From NCBI RefSeq assembly GCF_003312915.1, contig NZ_CP030261.1, positions 3,782,001 to 3,846,000 on the forward strand: 64,000 bases of DNA. The letters run 5' to 3'. Source of the stretch: Flavobacterium fluviale. GTDB taxonomy: Bacteria; Bacteroidota; Bacteroidia; Flavobacteriales; Flavobacteriaceae. The translations under genes were made by a program, and so were the position numbers. Below the pieces are notes generated by a model. That model saw only the letters and a list, made by a program, of their open reading frames with translations, did not search any database and was not told the origin of the DNA. Shown one piece after another: positions 27,748 to 35,415 of the stretch (positions within the stretch are counted from its first letter, which is position 1; each line of letters starts with the position of its first letter).

Positions 27748-28713
27748 TTATAAACTATTATCTTTTGTAAATTGAATTACTTCACTTAATTTTCCGAAAG
27801 CGATAGCTACGTGAGTATCTGCAGCACCGTAATAAACTGCTAATTTATCTTCTTCAAAATCGTGTAAAGCAGCACATGGGAAAACTACATTTGGTACATC
27901 TCCAACCATTTCATACGTTTCTGCAGGTCCTAATAAATACGGCTGCGTTCTGTACTTTACTTGATCTGGCGCGTCTGTTTCTAATAATGCTGAACCCATT
28001 GCATAACGGAAACCGTTGCAGGTATTGATAACTCCGTGGTAGATCATTAACCATCCTTCGTTAGTTAAAATCGGGATTGGTCCTGCACCTACTTTTGTAC
28101 ACTGCCAAGCGCTTTTTTCAAACTGACTTGGTTTCATCACCAATCTGTGCTCTCCCCAATATTTCATATCTGGACTGTAGCTGATCCAGATATCTCCAAA
28201 AGGCGTATGTCCATTATCACTTGGACGGCTTAACATGGCGTATTTACCGTTGATTTTTTGAGGGAATAAAACTCCGTTTCTGTTGAATGGTAAAAAGGCA
28301 TTTTCGCATTGGAAAAATTCTTTAAAGTCAAAAGTATAACCAATACCAATTGTTGGTCCGTTATAACCATTACACCACGTAATCCAGTAACGATCTTCGA
28401 TCCAAACCACACGAGGATCGTATTTATAAGAAGATTCGATCATTTCTGTATTACCAGATTTCATTTCAATTGGTTCGTGGTTGATGTCCCAATTGATACC
28501 ATCTTTACTGAAACCAGCAAAAATATTCATCTGAACTGCTTTATTATCACATCTAAAAACCCCAGCATATCCGTCTCCAAAAGGTACAACTGCACTATTG
28601 AATATACTGTTTGAAGAAGGAATCGAATATCTGTCGATAATTGGATTCTCAGAATATCTCCACATTACATCTTTACTGTTTTCGGGTCTGTCTTGCCAAG
28701 GAATAGTACTCAT
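27748..28713 (-). CDS. GH130 mannoside phosphorylase
   Basis: A 321-residue cytosolic enzyme without signal peptide. The five-bladed propeller motifs of GH130 are evident: [97 protein letters not shown] and [24 protein letters not shown]. Family members phosphorolyse beta-mannosides. Those in N-glycan loci cleave Man-beta-1,4-GlcNAc into mannose-1-phosphate and GlcNAc. With GH92, GH20 and glycosylasparaginase in the same locus, that substrate is the best reading here. It lies 4 bp before the CBM9-like gene and 298 bp after the sodium symporter gene, which may import its disaccharide. Confidence 0.93.
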   Translation of the reverse strand: MSTIPWQDRPENSKDVMWRYSENPIIDRYSIPSSNSIFNSAVVPFGDGYAGVFRCDNKAVQMNIFAGFSKDGINWDINHEPIEMKSGNTEMIESSYKYDPRVVWIEDRYWITWCNGYNGPTIGIGYTFDFKEFFQCENAFLPFNRNGVLFPQKINGKYAMLSRPSDNGHTPFGDIWISYSPDMKYWGEHRLVMKPSQFEKSAWQCTKVGAGPIPILTNEGWLMIYHGVINTCNGFRYAMGSALLETDAPDQVKYRTQPYLLGPAETYEMVGDVPNVVFPCAALHDFEEDKLAVYYGAADTHVAIAFGKLSEVIQFTKDNSL

Positions 28714-28755
28714 TTTTTTTGTTTTTTTTATTTATTAGTTTTTTTTATTCTTTAC

Positions 28756-28947
28756 TTAAACACATAGAATCATAGCTTTTTGGAGCGTACAAAAGGCGTT
28801 TCGCTTGTTTTAATAAACATAGCTTCGCGGACATTCTTGCGTTTCCGTAGTTGACACTACGGACTATGTTCAAAGCTATGTGTTAGAAACTAGTTTCTTT
28901 ATACGCTCTTTTCAAAGTCAAAAAAATCTATGTTTCTATGTGTTTAA
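28756..28947. repeat. 192-bp imperfect inverted repeat of CATAG words
   Basis: The outer arms TTAAACACATAGAA and TTCTATGTGTTTAA pair. Inside, GAGCGTA (28783) pairs with TACGCTC (28902), and CCGTAG pairs with CTACGG around a 6-base loop. Short words containing CATAG recur along both arms. It fills most of the 298-bp gap between symporter and GH130 genes and would form a long RNA hairpin in a shared transcript. I see no gene here. Confidence 0.7.
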
Positions 28948-29011
28948 ATTTTTATAGAAGCAAAATAATTTCCTCTAAAATATTGATTCTATACTCTTTA
29001 TTTTATTTTCT

Positions 29012-30889
29012 CTACTCTTCAATCTTCCTAACTCGGTCTAACCAAGTAAACTTCAATACTGTAGTTGTAACTAAAAAGACAACTAAGGCCACCGCAGCTT
29101 TTGGATAATCTCTGATGATGAAATAAATCGGAAGCAGAATCATGCTTGACTGCCATACAATTCCGATTACACAATTCATCATATCTAGATAGAAATCATT
29201 ATTTTTTTGGAAAGATTGATCTTCCGCTTTTAACTGTTTGTAAACTGGATTCCAGAATCCCCAAGGTCTAACATTACTATAGAAAGATTTCAGCACTTCC
29301 ATATCTGTTGGTTTGCTTAAATATGTTCCTAAAAGACAGCCTAAAATTGACATTCCGAAAATTAATGGGAATAAATAAATAGATGGCACTTGCGAAAGAT
29401 CATGCAAGAATGTTCCCGCTGTTAAATTTCCTTTGTTTTGATCTAAAACGAATTGTAGAGAAGCAGCGATCAATCCACCGACCATTCCCCAGAAATAACC
29501 CCATCCGTTGAAACGCCACCAAATCCATTTTAAGAAGTTCGCCGCAACGTAACCTCCGTACAAGGCACTTGTAATCCAAAGCGTTAAAGAGTTGATCGAA
29601 TCTGCAAAGAATCCCATGAAAACTCCAAGTCCAACTACCATAAATGATGAAATCTGACTTACTTTAATATAATGTGCATTTGATGCAACTGGTTTGAAGT
29701 ATTTTTTATAAATATCATTTACAATATAGGCAGGACCTGCATTTACGAAAGCTGAGAATCCAGACATAAAAGCGGCTAATAAACCTGCTAAAAGAATCCC
29801 TTTAATTCCAACTGGGATATAAAGATTCACCACTTTTGGCATTAATAATTCTAAATCTGCACCTGTAAGATTAACGTTTGCGTTTAATTCTGGCGCAAGA
29901 TTTACCAAAGCAATAACCACAATTCCAGTGATTAATAAATATCTCGGAATAAATAAAATCAAGTTGGTAAAACCACTCATGTAAGCTGCTTCTTTTACTG
30001 ATTTAGTAGAAAGAACACGCTGTAAATCGTAACTTGGAGTTGGACCTGCGACACTCGCAAAAAATCCTTTAAAAAGTGTCATTCCGATAAATGCACCAAA
30101 CATTTTGTAACCTTCTGTATCAATTAATCTATTGAAAGTTTCGAATTTATCGCCCCATTGAGTTTCAAATTCCCACCCGAAGAAAACATTTTTCCATTCT
30201 GGAGTAATTACGGAATTGATTTGAATATCAGTATAATTAATGAATGCGTAACCAGCGATTAGAACACCTGCCACAATCATAATAATGTACTGTACGACTT
30301 CTGTTGCCACTACTGAAAACATACCGCCTTTTACGGTATAAATGGTAGTTAAGAAAATGATTAACAAAGCATAAGCCTGTTCTGATGTTAAGAAAACACC
30401 ACCGTTCATATGAACTGTCAAATCCCAAGGAAGAATAATGGTTACAAACTTTCCGATTCCAACGAAGAAATAAGCGATGAAACCGATCGTAGAAATAATA
30501 GCAAAAATGGCCACAATAATATGAGAAGCTTTTCCTGCTTTATCGCTTCCAAAACGAGTTAAAATCCATTCAGAACCCGTCATTACTTTTGATCTTCTAA
30601 TCCAGACTGCGAGGAACATCATGACGAAAATCTGATTCCAAATCGGCCAAAGCCACATAAACATGAAACTTTTTACGCCGTATAAAAATAAAACTCCAAT
30701 CATCCAGGAAGTTCCTGAAACATCAAACATTCCTGAGCCATTGCTCAATCCTAAAAAATACCATTTGATTGATTTCCCGCCAAGGAAATAATCATCAAGC
30801 CCTTTTGATGCTTTTCTTGAAATCCAGATTCCTATACCGACCGACATTACGATATAGATTAAAATGATTGATACGTCTATAATGTTCAT
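29012..30889 (-). CDS. Sodium:solute symporter (SSS family), probable sugar uptake
   Basis: A 625-residue inner-membrane protein with about 13-14 hydrophobic segments. The start IDVSIILIYIVMSVGIGIWISRKASKGLDDYFLGGKSIKW (in pieces) and AGLLAAFMSGFSAFVNAGPAYIVNDIYKKY are the SSS hallmarks, including the conserved region of the fifth/eighth helices that lines the sodium and sugar sites. Members import sugars, sialic acid or other solutes with Na+. It begins 17 bp after the second GH92 and lies upstream of GH130, so it probably brings in the mannose or Man-GlcNAc that those enzymes release or use. The substrate is inferred only from context. Confidence 0.9.
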   Translation of the reverse strand: MNIIDVSIILIYIVMSVGIGIWISRKASKGLDDYFLGGKSIKWYFLGLSNGSGMFDVSGTSWMIGVLFLYGVKSFMFMWLWPIWNQIFVMMFLAVWIRRSKVMTGSEWILTRFGSDKAGKASHIIVAIFAIISTIGFIAYFFVGIGKFVTIILPWDLTVHMNGGVFLTSEQAYALLIIFLTTIYTVKGGMFSVVATEVVQYIIMIVAGVLIAGYAFINYTDIQINSVITPEWKNVFFGWEFETQWGDKFETFNRLIDTEGYKMFGAFIGMTLFKGFFASVAGPTPSYDLQRVLSTKSVKEAAYMSGFTNLILFIPRYLLITGIVVIALVNLAPELNANVNLTGADLELLMPKVVNLYIPVGIKGILLAGLLAAFMSGFSAFVNAGPAYIVNDIYKKYFKPVASNAHYIKVSQISSFMVVGLGVFMGFFADSINSLTLWITSALYGGYVAANFLKWIWWRFNGWGYFWGMVGGLIAASLQFVLDQNKGNLTAGTFLHDLSQVPSIYLFPLIFGMSILGCLLGTYLSKPTDMEVLKSFYSNVRPWGFWNPVYKQLKAEDQSFQKNNDFYLDMMNCVIGIVWQSSMILLPIYFIIRDYPKAAVALVVFLVTTTVLKFTWLDRVRKIEE

Positions 30890-30906
30890 TAAATATTTAT
30901 TTTGAA

Positions 30907-33147
30907 TTAGTTAGTCAGACCCCAGTTTTTGTTTGGCTGTGCTCCCATTACAAAATGAAGTACGCCGCCTTTTAGCATTTCTTGGTGAGAAATCGCTGTT
31001 TGATTAAATGCTTTTCCGTTTAAAGTAGCCGATTGGATATAAAAGTTTTTGTTGGAAACATTCTCTGCTTCAATTACAAAAGTTTTTCCGTTTGGAAGAT
31101 TTAATGTAGATTTCTCGAAAATCGGACTTCCAATTTCGTATTCACCAGAAGCTGGATTCATTGGATATAATCCCATTGAGCTGAATACATACCAAGCCGA
31201 CATTTGGCCGCAGTCTTCGTTTCCGCTTAGACCATTTGCAGTCGTATTATATTGTGTGTCCAAAATATGACGCACCCAATATTGCGTTCTCCAAGGCTGA
31301 CCAGCGTGATTAAACATATAAGCGATGTGGTGGCTTGGCTCATTTCCGTGCGCATACTGCCCGATCAAACCAGAAATATCAGCAGAAACATTGTTTCCTG
31401 TAATCTCAGAACTTTCTGTAAACAGCTGTTCTAGACGTTTTGTAAATACAGCATTTCCTCCGTGAAGTTTAATAAAATTGTCAACATTATGAGGCACAAA
31501 CCAGCTGTGCTGCCAAGCATTTCCTTCGGTATAATCTGTATGTTCCCTGTGATTGGAATGTTTTGGGTCGAAAGGCTCGTTCCAAGATTTTCCATCTTCC
31601 GATTTCCCTCTCATGAAACCAGATTTAGCATCAAATAAATATTCGTAAGCTTTTGCACGTTTAGAGAAAAACTCATAATCAGCTGTTTTTCCTAAAGCTT
31701 TCGCCATTTGAGCTACGCACCAATCGTCGTAAGCATATTCTAAAGTAATGGTAACCGATTCGTCTAATAAATTATAAGGAATGTATCCGTATTTTTTGTA
31801 GAAGTTTAAGCCGCGTTCTTCCTGCATCATTGTGGCTTTCATGGCTTCAAAAGCTTTTTCAGCATCAAAACCTTTAATACCTTTTAAGTAAGCATCTGCA
31901 ATAACTGGAATAGAATGATATCCTGTCATTGTATTGGTTTCATTAGCATACAAAGTCCAAACTGGCGATATTTTTTTGGTTTCGTAATACGCTAACATTG
32001 AGTTAACCATATCAGAAACTCTGTTCGGATCTAAAATAGTAAGGAGCGGATTTTCAGCTCTAAACGTATCCCAAAGTGATAAAGTAGAATAAGCGGTATA
32101 ATTTTTTGAAGTTACAATTTTGTCATCTTCAGTTCTAAACTGTCCGTTTTTATCGCTGTACGTAACTGGCGCAACTTGAGCGTGATATAAAGCGCTGTAG
32201 AAAATAGTTTTTAAAGAATCAATTGGAGTTTCTACAGAAATTTTGCTTAAAGCTTTGTTCCAAACTGCAGAAGCATCTGTTTTTACTTTTTCAAATTCCT
32301 GATCTTTATCCAAATTGTCTTTCGCATTAGCAATACTAACTGAAGAAAGTGCCACTTTTACTCCTAATTCTTTAGAATTTTTAGGATCGAAGAATAATTG
32401 CAGCGCAGTATTTTCTCCTTCAGCATTTTTAGCATTAACAACTTTTTTATCAGCCGTAATAATAGATTCGGTGATTGGTTTTGAAAATTTAGCCACAAAA
32501 AATACTTTCTGATTTTTTGCCCAGCCTGTACTGTAGCGGAAACCGCTGATGGTATTGGCATCTTCAATTGTAATAGAAGTTTTTATCGCTTTGTCCCAAT
32601 TAATAGCGAAACCAAGATCTACAATAACTGATTGTGTGTTGGTATCACTAAAAGTATATTTATGGTATGCGGTTCTTTGTGTAGACGTTAATTCTACATT
32701 GATTTTAGGATCTTCAAGAAAAACTTGGTAATAACCCGGTACTGCTTTTTCGTTAACATGATTATATTTTGATTTATACGGAAGGAAATCGCGTGAAGCG
32801 GCTTTGGCGGTTAAGTCTAACTTTTTGTTTGTCGGCATAAATAAAATATCTGCCAAATCACCGATTCCTGTTCCGCTTAAATGTAAGTGACTAAATCCAG
32901 AAACTATAGAGTCAGAATAATGATAGCCAGAACACCAGTCCCAGCTTGAAATTCCATTATCTGGACTCACTTGTAACATCCCAAAAGGAACCGTTGCGCC
33001 TGGGTACGTATGTCCGTGACCTCCAGTACCTATAAAAGGATCTACATAATTTGCTGCAAAACTTTGCTGATGTTTATTTTTATCTACATTTATTTTGCAA
33101 CTTGCAATAAAAATTACCGTCAGAGAAAGCAGAGTAATTTTCCTCAT
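30907..33147 (-). CDS. GH92 exo-alpha-mannosidase (second copy), lipoprotein
   Basis: A 746-residue lipoprotein with lipobox FIASCKIN. GH92 landmarks are NYVDPFIGTGGHGHTYPGATVPFGM, WDWCSGYHYSDSIVSGFSHLHLSGTG, YSTLSLWDTFRAENPLLTILDP and LSGNEDCGQMSAWYVFSSMG. The GHTYPGA and NEDCGQ forms are common in alpha-1,2-mannosidases of the family, but linkage cannot be proved here. It should be tethered in the periplasm or at the surface. It is the first gene of the - strand operon that continues into the symporter (17 bp) and, across a hairpin region, GH130. Its promoter carries the shared 20-bp operator at 33205-33224 and a second, weaker copy 41 bp further upstream. Confidence 0.95.
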   Translation of the reverse strand: MRKITLLSLTVIFIASCKINVDKNKHQQSFAANYVDPFIGTGGHGHTYPGATVPFGMLQVSPDNGISSWDWCSGYHYSDSIVSGFSHLHLSGTGIGDLADILFMPTNKKLDLTAKAASRDFLPYKSKYNHVNEKAVPGYYQVFLEDPKINVELTSTQRTAYHKYTFSDTNTQSVIVDLGFAINWDKAIKTSITIEDANTISGFRYSTGWAKNQKVFFVAKFSKPITESIITADKKVVNAKNAEGENTALQLFFDPKNSKELGVKVALSSVSIANAKDNLDKDQEFEKVKTDASAVWNKALSKISVETPIDSLKTIFYSALYHAQVAPVTYSDKNGQFRTEDDKIVTSKNYTAYSTLSLWDTFRAENPLLTILDPNRVSDMVNSMLAYYETKKISPVWTLYANETNTMTGYHSIPVIADAYLKGIKGFDAEKAFEAMKATMMQEERGLNFYKKYGYIPYNLLDESVTITLEYAYDDWCVAQMAKALGKTADYEFFSKRAKAYEYLFDAKSGFMRGKSEDGKSWNEPFDPKHSNHREHTDYTEGNAWQHSWFVPHNVDNFIKLHGGNAVFTKRLEQLFTESSEITGNNVSADISGLIGQYAHGNEPSHHIAYMFNHAGQPWRTQYWVRHILDTQYNTTANGLSGNEDCGQMSAWYVFSSMGLYPMNPASGEYEIGSPIFEKSTLNLPNGKTFVIEAENVSNKNFYIQSATLNGKAFNQTAISHQEMLKGGVLHFVMGAQPNKNWGLTN

Positions 33148-33171
33148 ATCAAAACAATATTAATTTAACTT

Positions 33172-33224
33172 TAAATTTAGATAAATTCAACTTTTACCAA
33201 AATAAATTTAGACGGACGACATTT
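33172..33224 (-). promoter_or_regulatory. GH92 promoter: shared 20-bp operator plus -7 element
   Basis: On the coding strand the operator AAATGTCGTCCGTCTAAATT (33224-33205) is followed after exactly 25 bp by TAAATTTA (33179-33172), 24 bp before the GH92 ATG. A TTTTG lies 18 bp upstream of the -7 element. The same arrangement occurs at susC, nagB and the second GH29. Confidence 0.7.
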
Positions 33225-33245
33225 AAACAGCTCTAAACATCAAAA

Positions 33246-33265
33246 AAAAGCAACAAACGACATTT
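33246..33265 (-). promoter_or_regulatory. Second, weaker copy of the 20-bp operator
   Basis: On the - strand AAATGTCGTTTGTTGCTTTT matches the consensus at 16 of 20 positions. It begins 41 bp, close to four helical turns, from the stronger site at 33205 and ends 12 bp before the kinase ATG. It could help activate GH92 or repress the kinase gene. Confidence 0.45.
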
Positions 33266-33277
33266 TAAATTACCACT

Positions 33278-34336
33278 ATGATTTTCAACTCAAGCAAGCT
33301 TTACACTTTACCTATACGCTATCATGTTTACTTTTGGCTCACGTATTTTTTATTCAATACACTGCGCTGGGGAAGCTATTTTAACGATTACGTATATTCT
33401 TTAAAAACTACTTTACTTGGTTTTCCTATTCACATGGCATTATGTTATCTGAATATTTTGGTTTTGATGCCTCATTTGGTCTATCGCAAAAAATATGTCC
33501 TATATATTATAACAGTACTTTCGGCGATATTTGTCATGGTTGTTCTAAAATTTAATTTGACTTATTTGTTGATTACACACGATGTATGGCCAGAAGGACC
33601 TCAAACCATAAACAATCTGACGCTAAATTATACAATTGATATGATGATGGGCGAATTATATGTGATGACTTTTGTAACGGCAATTAAAATTACCCTTGAT
33701 TTATTACAAGAACAGAAACGTGTAACCGATCTCGAGAAATCGCAGCTGGAAACAGAATTACTATTTTTAAAATCTCAGATTTCACCGCACTTTTTCTTTA
33801 ACACCTTAAATAATATCTATTCCCTTTCTGTAGAAAAATCTAATAAAACGCCTAAAATAGTTTTAAAACTATCTGAATTAATGCGTTATATGTTGTATGA
33901 AACAAAAGAAAAGAAACAGTCTTTGGAAAATGAAATTCTATGCATTCAGAATTATCTTGATTTAGAGAGAATTAGAAACGGAGATCGTTTAGAAGTTAAT
34001 ATGTACATTTCTGGAGATATTCACGACAAAGAAATTTCGCCCGTTTTATTATTGACTTTTGTGGAAAATGCTTTTAAGCACGGCGTTAATAAAAATACTG
34101 GAAATGTGGTTATAGACATTAATTTTAAGGTAAAAGGCGATTTCCTTTATTTTATTATTTCAAACCCAATGCCCGAAATTACCGTACATAAAGATAATTT
34201 TAACAAGGCAAGTGGTATAGGTATTGAAAACGTAAAAAAAAGACTTGAGTTAGGATATAATAAAAGTGACTATAAGCTTTCATTTAAAAATAAAAAGAAT
34301 ATTTTTGTCGTTAAACTAGTCATAAAAGTCACGTAG
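33278..34336 (+). CDS. LytS-type (HisKA_5-like, PF06580) sensor histidine kinase
   Basis: A 352-residue inner-membrane kinase. Four hydrophobic segments occupy roughly residues 12-140. The phospho-acceptor H171 lies in KSQISPHFFFNTLNNIYSL, the hallmark of the YehU/LytS class. The catalytic ATPase domain shows the N box FVENAFKHG and the G box GIGIENVKKRLEL. No extracytoplasmic sensor domain is evident, so the membrane domain itself or a partner should sense the signal. It is transcribed divergently from GH92 and is followed 70 bp later by a LytTR response regulator. The position between the N-glycan locus and nagB makes it a candidate regulator of that regulon. Confidence 0.92.
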   Translation: MIFNSSKLYTLPIRYHVYFWLTYFLFNTLRWGSYFNDYVYSLKTTLLGFPIHMALCYLNILVLMPHLVYRKKYVLYIITVLSAIFVMVVLKFNLTYLLITHDVWPEGPQTINNLTLNYTIDMMMGELYVMTFVTAIKITLDLLQEQKRVTDLEKSQLETELLFLKSQISPHFFFNTLNNIYSLSVEKSNKTPKIVLKLSELMRYMLYETKEKKQSLENEILCIQNYLDLERIRNGDRLEVNMYISGDIHDKEISPVLLLTFVENAFKHGVNKNTGNVVIDINFKVKGDFLYFIISNPMPEITVHKDNFNKASGIGIENVKKRLELGYNKSDYKLSFKNKKNIFVVKLVIKVT

Positions 34337-34406
34337 CCTCGCTTTTAGCTATTTCAAAAACTATACCTACAAATAAAACCATATCGGCCTAAAATAATAT
34401 TTACAA

Positions 34407-35120
34407 ATGAAAATAAAGTGTTTAATTATCGATGATGAGCCATTGGCAATAAACGTTATTAAAAGTTATATTGAACAGATTGAAGATTTAGAACTCATTA
34501 ACACCTTTAGTAATTCTATTGAAGGGTTAAATTTCCTAAAAAACAATACTATCGATGTAATTTTTCTTGACATTAATATGCCAGTTTTAGACGGTATAAA
34601 TTTTATCAAAAGTTTAGAAAACCCGCCTTTGCTTATTATCACGAGCGCTTACGATCAATTTGCAATTGAAACCTATGAGCTGGATGTTTTAGATTATCTG
34701 GTAAAACCAATTGAGTTTCCTAGATTAATGAAAGCGGTTAATAAAATCAACAAACGCCTCAACAATACCACTAAAACTCCGCAGGAAAACAGCAAAGAAA
34801 ATCCTTTTATTTTTGTAAAAATCGACAAGAAAAAAATGAAGAAAATTTTCTTGAATGAAATTTTAGTCATCGAAAGCTTAAAAGATTATTTAAAAATAAG
34901 CACTACTTCTGGTAAATTCATTATTCACAGCACTCTATCAGATTTTACGAGTTTATTACCCGAAAGAGATTTCATCAGAATCCACAGATCTTACACGATC
35001 GCAATTGATAAAATTGATGCCGTAGAAGGAAATAGTATTGAAATTGAAGGACTTAGATACGTTATCGGAAGATCTTATATAGACGAAGTCAAACAGAAAA
35101 TTTTGAATTCTTCGATTTAG
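34407..35120 (+). CDS. LytTR-family response regulator
   Basis: A 237-residue cytosolic regulator. The receiver domain (1-120) has the acidic pocket D9-D10, phospho-acceptor D55 in VIFLDINMP, T/S in LIITSAYDQ and K in YLVKPIEF. The LytTR DNA-binding domain (about 135-235) is shown by FIFVKIDKKKMKKIFLNEILVIESLKDYLKI (in pieces), RDFIRIHRSYTIAIDKID and YVIGRSYIDEVKQKI. It is surely the partner of the LytS-type kinase 70 bp upstream. LytTR proteins usually bind direct repeats near promoters. The 20-bp motif shared by four promoters in this window contains two GTC half-sites and could be its target, though the 7-bp period is shorter than usual for the family. Confidence 0.93.
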   Translation: MKIKCLIIDDEPLAINVIKSYIEQIEDLELINTFSNSIEGLNFLKNNTIDVIFLDINMPVLDGINFIKSLENPPLLIITSAYDQFAIETYELDVLDYLVKPIEFPRLMKAVNKINKRLNNTTKTPQENSKENPFIFVKIDKKKMKKIFLNEILVIESLKDYLKISTTSGKFIIHSTLSDFTSLLPERDFIRIHRSYTIAIDKIDAVEGNSIEIEGLRYVIGRSYIDEVKQKILNSSI

Positions 35121-35128
35121 GATTTTAC

Positions 35129-35274
35129 CGCAACGGCGCAAAGATTTACGCAAAGTTCGCTAAGTTTATGAATAAACTTAGCGAACTTTTTTTATTCTCA
35201 TCTTTTATACAGCATAAAAATAAACCTTAGCGACCTTTGCGTAACCTTTGCGTAACCTTTGCGTACTTTGCGGT
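35129..35274. repeat. Inverted repeat of TTTGCG words with nested hairpin
   Basis: The left arm carries CCGCAACGGCGCAAAG and ACGCAAAG. The right arm carries nearly three head-to-tail copies of the 11-mer CCTTTGCGTAA (35234-35265) ending CTTTGCGG. The arms are largely complementary and enclose the terminator at 35152-35194. It lies just after the LytTR gene. Confidence 0.7.
35152..35194 (+). terminator. Terminator of the kinase/regulator operon
   Basis: A perfect 18-bp stem (35152-35169 with 35172-35189) with a 2-base turn is followed by a run of T on the + strand, 31 bp after the LytTR stop. It is nested within the larger word-repeat palindrome. Confidence 0.85.
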
Positions 35275-35316
35275 TAAAAAAGACTCTGCAGTAAAAAACA
35301 CAAAACAATAAAAAAC

Positions 35317-35346
35317 GAAAATGCGGCCAACCACGACCGCATTTTC
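35317..35346 (-). terminator. Terminator after nagB
   Basis: A perfect 10-bp stem GAAAATGCGG / CCGCATTTTC with a 10-base loop is followed on the - strand by GTTTTTTATTG, 69 bp past the nagB stop. Confidence 0.8.
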
Positions 35347-35415
35347 TCTCAATTATAGGTAACTAACCAAAATAAACCATGAAATAGTCTATTATCTTTA
35401 TTGCTGGAAAAATCC

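Noticed and set aside
35234..35274. Tandem CCTTTGCGTAA units as a possible CRISPR or microsatellite array
   Set aside because: Units are directly adjacent without spacers, there are only about three, and they form one arm of a palindrome; no cas gene is near.
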